In this document: piece after piece, positions 45,720-58,300 of the stretch
Layout of the letters: every line of letters begins with the position of its first letter
How positions within the stretch are numbered: the stretch's first letter is position 1
Assembly: GCA_028671895.1 (NCBI GenBank)
Contig: CM053796.1
Location: forward strand, 39,120,860 to 39,184,859
DNA: 64,000 nt
Reading direction: 5' to 3'
Source: Oenanthe sinensis
Taxonomy: Eukaryota > Streptophyta > Magnoliopsida > Apiales > Apiaceae
Notes under the pieces: model-generated
Seen by the model: only the letters and a program-made list of their open reading frames with translations
The model's database searches: none
Told to the model about the DNA's origin: nothing
Made by a program: the position numbers and the translations under genes

Positions 45720-46113
45720 ACTGAGAAATGGTCCTATATGTCATAAATTGGAGTCAAAATGCTTAAAATATCACAAATTTATAAAAATGATCTTAAATGT
45801 CACTTCAAGACTCAACATAGTGTAGCGTTTTTGTTCTTTTGATTTTGAATGCAAAACGTCACTTAGTGTCACGTTTTTCACAAATATTTTTTTTAAAAAT
45901 ATGTACAAAACTCAACTTAAAATAGCGTTTTGCCCTAAAACTCTACTTCATTTTGCCCTAAAACTCTACTTCATCTTGTATTTTGAACTTTAGAAATTTA
46001 ACAAAAAATAAATAAATTGCTCGAGACGCGACACGATATAGCGTTTTTGTGAAAACACAATTTCATGTAGCGTTTTGGAGCGTTTTGGAGTGACATTTTA
46101 GGCTATTTCTCCG
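45720..46113. mobile_element. MITE-like element in the MAP3KE1 promoter
   Basis: The left end GAGAAATGGTCCTATATGTCA and the right end, read inverted as GGAGAAATAGCCTAAAATGTCA, form imperfect terminal repeats. The interior repeats TAGCGTTTT and related CGTTTT/AAAACTCTACTTCAT phrases several times. About 390 bp, ending some 230 bp before the MAP3KE1 ATG. Confidence 0.6.
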
Positions 46114-46195
46114 AACTGTGCCATTTTGTACATTTATTTTTGTAAAAATAACGCAGGGTGCCGTTACCCTGAACAACTCGCCTGCCCTGAGCTCA

Positions 46196-46224
46196 GATGA
46201 GTTGAGTTGAGTTGAGTTGAGTTG
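46196..46224. repeat. (GAGTT)n microsatellite
   Basis: Five GAGTT units in the presumed promoter or leader of MAP3KE1. Confidence 0.85.
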
Positions 46225-46344
46225 TGCTTTACTCTCCGACAACTTCATCATACCTTGTACTAATCTGTACATACATACACATCTATCTCTTTGTATGTAT
46301 AATTATTAGTATATGTAAAACTAGGGTTTCAATTTCAACTCAAG

Positions 46345-49300
46345 ATGTCTCGCCAGTCTACTTCCAATGCTGTTCACAAATCCAAGACTCTTGACAACAA
46401 ATATGTAACCCTCTCTCCCTCTATATATAGTTTGTGTTAAATTGAGGTTTAATTTGCTTGTTTCTGTGGATATCAAGTGGAAAAAGCAAACTTTATTAAT
46501 TTCTTGAAGCTTTGAATATTGTGTGAATTATTATGAGATTAATTTTAATTGGATTTGTAGAAAAATGTGAGTTAGGGTTTATTGTCAACTGGGGCTTTTG
46601 TTGATCATTTTTTACCCTTAGTTTATTGGACTAATACTCGATAAAGTGACAGTTGAAAATAAAAAGGCAAGAGTTTAGTAAAGTAATATGATTTATGATG
46701 TATGTAATGTATAATGTAGATATATGTGAATTGTTTAGAATTATACCTTCAATTTTTGTTTTTCGTTGTTCGAATGAATGGGAAAAAAGTAAACAAAAAG
46801 TGATGTAATGATTTGTGTTTGCATTTTCTTTGTGGTAGAAAGGGTGACGTGATGATGGTTTTTTTTACGGGTTACTAGACTGATACTCGTTATAATACTG
46901 GTCATATGATGATGTGCAAGAATTTACTATGCTTTACAATATCTATGTATATATTGTGTAAAATTGAGCTTTTAAGTTTTGTTATGTGGATTTGAAGAAA
47001 AAGATTGATGGTATTCCTTCAATTTCATGTTTCAGTTGTCGTTATAGTAGAAAAAGTATTAGACTAATTCTCGTTGTAAAGTCACTATAATGCCACTCAT
47101 ACGATTGCATTTGGATATTTTTTTATATCGAACTCTTTTTTGAGGCTGAGAATGTGCATAGCAACACTGATTTGAGAAGTTTTATTTCTTTTGCTAATTT
47201 GAGATATTGAATCTGAATAAGAAAGAGCCGTATTGAAGTTTATTAATAGAATGCCATCACGAATTATGATTCATTTTTGAAATATATTATTGTTGTAATA
47301 TACCATATTTTCGGTGGAAGAGTCGAATCAATACATTCATTGTAGATCAGTACAAATAACTTTTATAGGCAATTATGTCATGGAGACGTGAAAGTCCAAA
47401 AGGGACTTTGCATGGATGTCGATAATGGGAAGAATGACAGCTCAACTCTACCCGTGTTACTAGTTATCCAGTTAGTCTACAAGTAGCACCTGTATCCTCA
47501 TTCAATTATATTTACTGCATTTATGTTCGGGTATTCTTTAGGTTTATGTTTAATATGACACATATTTGTTAGGTAAATTTAGAAAACTGCAAAGCAAGCA
47601 CTTTTGTTGATGAGGGAAAGTTATTATGTCCATACACCAATTTTATATTTCTACACAATTTTTTTAACTGTATTATTAACTGCTAGAGGGGTAATTCATG
47701 GAACTATCACAAACGGTTGTCAAATTAACAATATCCTAATGCAAAATCCTGTTTTTATTTCATTTATTTTCGAGCACTTCTATATTTTTTTTAGAAGGTA
47801 AAGGTCTTGATAAACTTTAATGCCGACTCCAATAAAGGCAGAACATCAAATCGTATATTACTACTATTAAAGGTTCTAGGAAGGGGCCCAAGTCAGTATA
47901 ATAACTTAAGCAGTGTGTCTCACTATCTCGTTAGATCCCCCAAGTTAAATTTTATTGATCCAGTTTTGTGGGATTTTCTGTTGTGGTTTCCACAAACATG
48001 TATACAATTAAGATGCTTTCCTTGATTTTTCTTGATATATATTGACTGGTGTGTCTATTGTCTTTTATCTTTCTGTCTTGTTTAAAATGATTCTTGTCAG
48101 ATATAAATTCCTGGTTTCTCAATGTGGCATTTCTATGTTAGATGCTCGGCGATGAGATTGGAAAAGGAGCTTATGGACGTGTTTATAAGGGGTTGGATTT
48201 GGAAAATGGAGACTTCGTTGCAATAAAACAAGTGTCTTTAGAAAATATTGCTCAGGAGGATCTGAACATTATCATGGTATTTTTTTTCTTCTTGTGTTAA
48301 GTGTTAAAACATTAGAAATTAGAAACAAAGAAGAAAGAAAGAAGAGCTATGATGTAGCTTATTTCTCATTGTTTTCTCTGTTAGTTCCTTGAAGGGATGT
48401 TGACAGATATTTTACAAGTAAATAATTTGAAAGGAATTTTCATCTTGTATTTGACTAACCAGTTGTTTCGTTATGGGTTATCTCATCACTGGCGGGATGC
48501 ATGAATTTTGCAGCAAGAAATCGATTTGCTCAAGGTAATTTCTTCTTTTAGAATTTGTTTCCTTTTTATAAGACAGGCCAGATTTTGTTACATTATATGC
48601 AAGTATTTTAATACTTTTGTCAAATGCACTGTGCTTGACATATTACTTCTGTTGGACAATATTAGTTGGTATGCAACATTGCAGTCACCACTGTTTTATC
48701 ACATGAAAAAGTAACTACTTAAACTTATTCCTTTCTTTTATTTGGTTACAGAATTTGAACCACAAAAACATTGTCAAATATCTTGGATCTTCAAAGACCA
48801 AGAGCCACCTCCATATAATTCTTGAGTAAGTATGCCAGAACTGTGTATTACTTTAACATATAAAAACGGTGACATGGTAAAGTCCTGGTCAGATTTAGTA
48901 AGATTGGAGTTTTGTATCTTAAAATGTCTTGCATAGTCTAGGGGATATCCTTTGCCTCTAGGTGATAAGAGGTTGAGGGTTCAAGCCTTAGTGGAGGTAC
49001 ATGTGTGTGAGTAATTGAATTCCTGCAACTGACCATATACACCCAAAATTCTTGTATTTATTTCTGGTTTTTACTTGTACCAATTGTTTTGTGAAGGTAT
49101 GTGGAGAATGGTTCACTTGCAAACATAATTAAGCCAACTAAGTTTGGGCCGTTTCCAGAATCACTGGTCGCTGTGTATATAGCTCAGGTTTGTAAATTAT
49201 GTCGTTTTCTTTATTCAATTGCTCATGTGTCTCTGCTAGTGTCTTTACTCTCTATGCTTGGACAGGTTTTAGAAGGATTAGTCTATCTGCATGAACAAGG

Positions 49301-52300
49301 TGTAATTCATCGTGATATTAAGGGTGCTAATATATTGTTAACTAAAGAGGTACCATCCCAACTCTTTACCTTTTGAAAAGCATATTGGTGTTTTAAGTTT
49401 ATACTTTGTTAGGCCTTGAGGTATTTAGATGGCTCATTGCTTCCCCACTGAAACCAGTCCTGCATACATGTTCTTGGTTTCTCTTCCTTCATATCTTCTG
49501 CCTTTTTGGGTTGCTTTGTCCTAGGATTTTAACAAAGGGTGTTAGAGAGATGTGATTCAGACTACTTTCTAAACAAGAAGCTTAACCATATTAATTTAGG
49601 GCACATAGATAGCATGTCAGTGTTACTTCTGTGTAGTGACAATGATGGAAAGGCCATATGTATCAACTGATATGTCATGCGGTATTGCATATATTCCCAA
49701 TTCGCCTTTACAAAATATGTAAAAAAAAACTGAAGGGTTTTCCTCCCATCACATCGTTGTGAAAGATCACAGTTTTCTATCTTTCTAGGCCTGGTTTTTT
49801 GAATTGCTTGACCTAGTATATGGTTTCAGGGTCTTGTAAAGCTTGCAGATTTTGGAGTTGCAACGAAGTTGACCGAAGCAGATATTAATACACATTCTGT
49901 TGTAGGGACACCTTACTGGATGGCTCCTGAGGTACATCTCTTGTAATAGTGGAATCATATTGATTTAATTATGTATATTTTCACTGTTAAGCACACAAAT
50001 CTTTTAATCTCAGTATTGATGTATAGGAAATATGTTCATCTCCAGTATTTGGTTCAAAAGTTTGGGAACTTTCATAATACTGCTCTAATAGATCTCCTGA
50101 TTATTAGTGCTGTGTATATTTCAGGTTATTGAAATGTCTGGAGTTTGTGCTGCATCTGACATATGGAGTGTTGGGTGCACTGTGATTGAGCTTCTTACAT
50201 GTGTACCTCCATACTATGATCTTCAGCCCATGCCAGCTCTGTTCAGAATTGTGCAGGTTCTCTAATATAAATGTTATACTTATAGTATCCCACAATGGTG
50301 ATGAAGTACTACTAGTCTCTTAAGCACATTTTTTGAATTGTGACTTAGCTGAAGTTTCTTATGTGTGTAGTACATTTTTGTTTTTTTTCATTCCCCTATA
50401 CTGAATGAGCGACCTGCAATGAACATGCATTGGACTAAATTTACTTTATATATTGCCACCGACTATGCCCCTGTTTGACTTTTTTCTTTAGAGTGTTGAA
50501 ACTACTAACTTCTGTCCTTGGGATGACGAGCGTCGTAAACCTCTCTTCTCATATGTGTAGGATGAGCAACCTCCAATACCAGATAGTCTCTCTCCTGCGA
50601 TGACTGATTTTCTGCGTCAGTGCTTTAAAAAGGTTAGGCAGATGAAATGCCACATACTGGCATATGCTATTAATGTTATAATTGTATATGGTACTGTATT
50701 ATTATGTTACTGTATTAAATCTCCATTCACTAATTTGAAATTCTGAGCTTTCATTTAATAAGGTGTTGTTCTTATGTTATACTAAACTGAACTTACTGAA
50801 GATAAATGGAGAATGAGTGGAACAGTTTCATATTCGTGTTTCAAATATGTTTAATACTGCTTTGGGTAAATTGCTTAGCAGTTTGGTGGTGGCATTCATC
50901 ACCTGTTAGAGGGTCTTTATCCAGTTGCAGATATTATGTTATTTCTCTTTAAATTTTCTAATGCAACTACTTACACTAAGCAGTATTTTTCAGGACGCTA
51001 GGCACAGGCCTGATGCTAAGACTTTGCTCTCACACTCATGGATACAAAACTCAAGGCGTGTGTTACAGTCTTCACTTCGGCATAGTGGAACATTGAGGTA
51101 GACATCAGCCCTTATTTACTTTTCTCTTTCCATTTCCTTTTTGCTTTTCTCTTTCTGATCTGCCTCCCAGCCCCCACAAAAGCAGTACAAAATATGCAAT
51201 TTTTTAAATTCTTTATTGAAAAGTACTGTAATATAGCAAGGGAATGTATTTTATATTTTACTAAAATGCAATGATGTGCTGCAGTTGCTGCGATTCACTA
51301 TCCCCCGCCAGTTCTATGATCTGTGATTTTTCTTATAATATAGGTTGAAGCTAGTTTTATGACCTTGTGTTTCAACTGCACACAAATATGTATAATATCA
51401 TCATCTTTACATGTTTTTTCAAAATCCCTCCTTCGTGTCTTAAAGTTTATTTCTAAGTAGTCAGAATTAATAGATGAAATCTCCTACTGCATCCAGATCC
51501 TTATCAACTACATATTGTTCAGTAGGATTCTGTCTCGCTTATTTATGTAGATAAGCTAGCGTTCAAATGAGACCACCTTTAAAGTGAGTCGCTATATCTT
51601 GCATGTTTCTTTATAGAGAGAATAATTGAAGCCTTATCAATTCGTGTATGAGTTGAATGTTGATTTAGATTTATGCTGCCTTTATTCTTTAGTTGTGTTG
51701 CATTGAAGTCAGATGATCCATCAGAGGTCCACATATTGGATGTATGAAATATAGTCTCAGAGTTCTCGCAGTAAGGATTGTTCCCTATATATATGTGTGT
51801 ACAATTCTCCTATATGTTTTTAAAAAATATACAACTACTAGCTAGATATTCTGCAGTTAGGATCAAGTGATATATTGGTTTGTTTAGCCGACAATTGTGA
51901 GTTGTAGGAATAAAGGGCTCTCAATGATGTGGTCTAGGAGAAATTGAGGGAGGAGGATTTTGATATATTGAAAATTTTGGAGATTTAAATTTTTATCTCT
52001 GGAGATGGATTGTACCAGCAATTGCATTGTGCAGTTTTTAGTGTTGTTTGTTGTACCCAATCAATGTGCTAACATGTGTAACATGCCATATTACTGGAGT
52101 TCTTTCTCTTTACATATTTTTTCATATGTTTTTGCAGAATTAAGGAGGAAGATGGTTCTGTTGATGCTGAGACATCAAATGGAGATGATCAAGGAGACGT
52201 TGAAGACCCTAGCACCGTAGAAGCTAAAGTACATTTTCCCTAACTTGATACTGTATATTTATGTTATATGCTCCTGCCTCTTGCTACATGTCAAATTCTC

Positions 52301-55300
52301 ATTCACCTTTATCGTCATAGTTAGTATTTCAGTGTTTCCACTCTTTGCTCTTGATTAAACTTATAGAATCCATGAAGAGTTAAGTGTGCAAATTTAAAAA
52401 TTAATTGGACTTGAGGATTTATGAAGTGTAAAATATATTATGTCTAGAATTTGCCTATTACATTTCTTTATGTAATGCATGGACTATTTATAAAGAGCAT
52501 CTAGGGTTTTCCAGAGAGATGTATAATCGATTCCTCGGCATGTTGTATAGTTGTTCTCAGCCCTGGCAGTGACACAGGCTGATATGGCAATATTTTTCAC
52601 GAACTGTGTTCTAGAATGAGGGCGAATGCTCCTTCTCGCTCAGTTTGTCGGTGTCATCCATCATAATAAGGGTTTTTTTTCCTTTTTTCTTTTCATAGTT
52701 GTGTGCTGCTTTAATCCAGGCAGATTATGCTTCTATAACATGGTTTTTCAAATTTTCTTTTTGTTGAATTTTCTATATTTAGGTGTACCCAACAGACTCA
52801 TCATCAAGAGAGGTTGATGCTGGATTTGACAAATCTAGTAAAGATAAGGATGCCAAACATGATCTTTTGGAAGAGATAAATGATCCTGATGAAGAGATTT
52901 CATCTGATCAAGTTCCTACCTTGACACTCCAAGAAACGTTGCCCATAAACTCTAGTTCTGTGAAACTATCTTCTAACAATGAAGCTGTTACATCAACAAA
53001 GCTTAATGAGCCATCTCATTCCCGTGCCCAGGAGAAAATGCTAACTAATGGTGACTTGGGATCACTTAATCCCAAGAAGGAAAATTTTGTTGCCAGAAAA
53101 GTCGAAGTGAAAGGAAGTTCTCATGTTGAAGAAGGATCTTCAACTTCTACACTAAAGAGCCACGATTACAGTTCTGCAAAGGTGAGTTCCAGGATCAGTT
53201 GTTGCTTGCTACTCAAAACATTGAGATTGACTATATGGTACAAATTACTTTCCACTTGCAAGTCCCTTGCATATCAAACTATGTAAATTACTAATCTTAC
53301 AAGAAAGTATGAATAGTACAACTGTTTCTACTGTTTTAGGGGTTATTTATTTGTTTGTTATCCGACAATCTTAAAGTAAAGTAGATGATGTGCAATTTGG
53401 CGGGGTATTGTTTAAAGATCATGTATAAATCTTATAAAATCTCATTCCGAGTTAATTAGGATTTTCTTCACTGTGACCAAATAATTTCCAAGATAGCTTT
53501 TGGAATTTAGTGGTGAAGGACACTATAGACAAAACTTACGGCCTCCTATTACTTCCATAAATACACACATACATATATAATATATTTTTGGTGGATTTAT
53601 ATGAAGCACAGATCATCTAGGTTTGCCTCATTCAGTAAATAAAATAAAGAATCGCACCATCTTATAATAAATGTTGCAAGAATATGATGTTGAATTTGTT
53701 TTATGCAACTCACTAAATCCTGGAATGACCCATACGTGAAGGCTCCGATGGCATCAATAATATCTGGTGGTAATGAGCTGAGTAAATTTAGTGATACTCC
53801 TGGTGATGCTTCATTGGAAGACTTATTTCGTCCATTGGATAAAACACTGGAGGATCAGGCAGCTGAAGCCTCAACATCTGCATCCTCTTCACATGTGAAT
53901 CAAGGCAATGCCTTTCCCACAGATGATGGGAGGAATGACCTGGCATCAAAGTTAAGGGCCACAATTGCTCAGAAGCAAATGGAAAACGAGTCAGGGCAGA
54001 CAAATGGGGGTGACTTGCTTCGAATAATGATGGGTGTCTTGAAAGAAGATGCTATTGACATAAATGGTTTGGTAAGAATGGTATCTTGGCGAATTTAATT
54101 ACTGTGCCAAAATGTTCAATATCATTTACTTTTGTAATAATGAAAAGCAATGAAGGATTAGTGACCTATTGCTTAAAGTTGAAATTATGCCTGACCTCTT
54201 TTTTCTACTTGTTAAATTATCAGGGCTTTGATGATCAAATGCCGGCAGATAATCTTTATCACCTACAGGTACTCACTTTCCCATGCTTGTTCACAGTGTA
54301 GGGAAAACTAACAAGCTACCTTTCTCATGACCTCTTCCCTCTACGTCCACACCTATATTGATAAATTATTTAGTACAGTGCATATAGGGACAATATCCTG
54401 TCATGTGAGTAATGAGTCTATTGTATTTGGTTTCTCTGCTCTACTAGCAATTTTATATCTGCGTGGGTGTAATATTATTGAGATGATGAAACTATTACAA
54501 TTGCTATGGTTGTTCATGTTTCTGAGATTATAGATGTAGCCAAGTGTGATACAGGAATCTAAGCTTCTGACTGAACTTTACACTTGTTTCACTTGTTGGT
54601 ACACAAGCAGACTTATACTTCACTTGCCTGCAGGCAGTGGAATTTAGCAAATTAGTTTCATCACTAAGACCAGATGAACCAGAAGAGGTGGTTTTATTAG
54701 CTTGCCAGAAGTTGACATCTTTCTTCCACCAACGTCCCGAGCAAAAGTTTGTATTCGTTACGCAGCATGGTTTGCTCCCTTTAATGGAGTTGCTTGAGGT
54801 TCCCAGAACTCGTGTATGTCATACTACAGGGCATTCATAATCTCCAACTTGTAAATTTAACTGCTATAGTTATTTCACATCATCTGTATTGCTGTTTTAT
54901 TTACAATGCAGGTTATATGTGCGGTGCTTCAAGTTCTAAATCAGATAGTTAAGGATAACACAGATTTTTTGGAAAATGCGTGTCTGGTTGGGTTTGTAAG
55001 TTCTGTATTCATTATATGCTCTTAGCTTTCTATAATTGATTAAGTGTCACAAGACTGCATTGTAATGTGTGATTCTTTAATGTCTAATATATTTGCCTAA
55101 ATAAAATTCATATAGAGGCTTCAAGTATTTTTAATCTTCTAGAAATTGGGCTTGTAAGTTCTGTATTCATTATATGCTCAGCTTTCTATAATTGATGAAG
55201 CATCATAAGACTGCATTATAATGTGTGATTCTTTGATGTCTAATATATTTAGCCTAAATGTAGTTCATATAGAGGCTTCAAGTATCCTTAATCTTCTAGA

Positions 55301-58300
55301 AATTGTGCACTGTATAATAGATTATCTGATTGGTGAATCAAATCAACAATAATCTAATTAGTTATTCCTGTAATCCTGTTTTGGCTGGGCTGAAAACATC
55401 ACCATCAGCTAGTTAGCTTCGTGTTTTCAGAATATGTTTTCAATCTAGTGTGGGTTTGCAGTTAAAGATATTAGCTATTTTTCAACACAGATTCCAGTAA
55501 TCATGAGCTTTGCTGTACCTGATCGTCCTCGTGAGATTCGTATGGAAGCAGCTTACTTCTTGCAGCAGCTTTGTCAGTCAAGGTATACGGTTTTTCACTG
55601 TTTCAATGGAAATTTATGTTTATTAAAATTACATGAGCAGGGGATGAGTTCAATGACTTCTCCATGCAGCTCCTTGACATTACACATGTTTATTGCTTGC
55701 CGTGGAATTCCAATTCTCGTGGGTTTTCTTGAAGCTGATTATGCAAAATACAGGTTGGTTATTCTTTGTGGTTCGAGTGAATCAGTTCTTCTTTGACATG
55801 CCTAGCCTCCCATGTTTTCTTCATGTAAGTGCGGAATCAGATATGAGAATAATTGCAGCATGGTGTACATAACAAATTGTCTGTATCACAAGTTTGGAAA
55901 TTTATATAACATATATATGTGTGTGTGTGTGTGTTTTCATATGAAATTCACAGATAATGTGTGTTACAACTTACACGTGGCATAACATGGTTGAGCACTC
56001 TTTGAATTTTTAGTATTAGGAACCTGTTAGTAATTTTGATTATGAAAAGCTACGAAGATTGATTATACTACTGCAATATTGTGATTTATAGAGAGCAACG
56101 TAACAAGAGAAAAAACAAAAAAATAGTTATTTCTGGTGGACAAATTACAGTTTTTAAACTTTAAATAAAATAACTTCCCCTAATAACATGGTCCTGATTG
56201 CTTTACTGCTAATATAAACTTCATAACTGCTTCCTGAAGATTAATAACATTTGAACACATAATAACACAATAAGTGACTACACATGTTTAGTTTTCAGTC
56301 CTAAAGCATATTCTAACAGAACCATTTCTTAAGAGAAAAGATAGGGAGTAAAAAAACAGGATCGCCTCAGATGCTTCACCATTTACTAATCTCAAAACCT
56401 CAACAAGGCTGTTCCAGGATTTTATTCAAATTATCTTTCCAGCACGGATCATACTGCCTTGAAAGAGTTTGCTAGAGCTGAATCTTCTCTAATGGTTGTT
56501 TATATAATCTAAGAAAGGTCATGGCATAAACAGTGATAGGTTATATAGAAAGTTAGGGGCAGAACGGTGTTTAAGTATTGCATATATCTGGTACCCGGTA
56601 CTCTTGCATATTACAAGAAGAGGATAATCTCTCTGAATAAAATAACAAGAAATGTTCCCTGAGCTTGCTTCAATAACTATGGTTTCACCATGATGTCATG
56701 ATGCTTGTCATGGCGTGATGTCATGCTTGTGCTACTTCTTAACACCCTTTCACTCTGAATCCCATCTTGGGATGAAGAGTGGATCACAAAGAGCCTTTTG
56801 AGTGTTTCCTTAGTGTCAATAAAACCCATCTTGTTATTGAAAACCCATCTTGGAAATAAATTCCATCTTGATGTTGACTTATATTGGGATTAAAGAGTAG
56901 AATATATTGGGATAGAGCGAATCGAACTGCTGACCACTTGGCATACCTGAACTTTAAATCATAATAGATGGACAACTTGTTGATGGGTTGATGGATAGTC
57001 CCCGGCCCCTTTAGGACTTCTTTGAGGGGTAAAATGATCAAAAAACAGAAGATGCCATCGGTTTCCTCAAGAACCTCGAGTTTAATGGGGGTATAAGCAT
57101 CTTTCTCCCTATATATACAAAATTATTGGATTTGGACCGGACCATAACAGGTAGACATGCCTGATGAGTGATGAGTACCGTAATTCTTCCTGAAGGATCA
57201 AAGTCAGAAAACGGCCAGAACTGTGCCCATGCGCTGGTTTGTGGCCTTTGCCAGCTGGTGCGTGGAGGCGCATGAGTGAAAGGCTGCTGCCTGGATTTAT
57301 GAAGCGGTGACTCCCTTTGATGCTTTTCACCTGTATATATATGGTTAGGATCCGTTTTAAGGGTAGAAATAAATGAATCAAACTGAATCTGGACTCAAGT
57401 TTCCTTTGAGAAACTTGAGTCTCACCAATTGTCATTGATTTCTCTAAAAGCTTCGGTTAAGAAACTTGAGTCTCACCAAGGTAATTGTCACTGATTTCTC
57501 TAAAAGCTTCAACTGACTCCGATACCAATATACCATGTCAGAATATATGTATATTCTGTGTTTGCTTGAGAGAAAACAGTGATTAATTAAAGAGAGAATG
57601 GGAATAATCTGTGATAGTACTTAGTAGAGAGAGAAATTGGGGCACTATATTTGTATATGTTAAATATCTGCACTTTTGCACATTACAAGAAGAGGTCTTA
57701 AAACAGAAAAATGATGTTGTGCTTATATCATTCAACTTGTCTTGTTGTATAAGCATGTATTAACTCATTCTCAGTTGATTTGGTACATACTTTAAAATTC
57801 TATGACTTGCAGGGACATGGTTCATCTGGCAATTGATGGAATGTGGCAGGTACTTAAACTTCAGCGGTCAACCCCTAGGAACGATTTTTGTCATTTATCT
57901 GCAAAGAATGGCATACTACTCAGGCTTACAAATACTCTTTATAGCTTAAATGAGGCAACTCGACTAGCTTCAGTATCTGGTGGAGGTGGTTTTCCGGTTG
58001 ATGGCGTGATTTTAAGGCCGCGGTCTGGTCCACTGGATCCAGGACACCCTGCTTTTGTCCAAAGTTTGGCACCACCTTTTGGATTTGATCATCCCGATTA
58101 TCTAAAGGTTAAGCATGGAGTAGTTGATAATCAGATGTCCTCTGGAACTCATGACTCTACACGTGCTTCAGTTTCTCTTTCGTCCGATTCCAGATTTTTT
58201 CCTCTTGATAGTGATAGACCTCGTTTAAGTGCAGCCTCTTTAGAAGGTCCTGTGAATTCAAAATCACATGATACAAGCTCTTTCGACAAACTTGTGCATG

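Noticed and set aside
47604..48025. Frames in the first large MAP3KE1 intron
   Set aside because: Low-complexity, Phe/Ile-rich translations of T-rich intron. Exon 1 and exon 2 join in phase without them.
57109..57435. 108-codon - strand frame in MAP3KE1 intron 18
   Set aside because: No recognisable domain. It lies within a degenerate repeat element.
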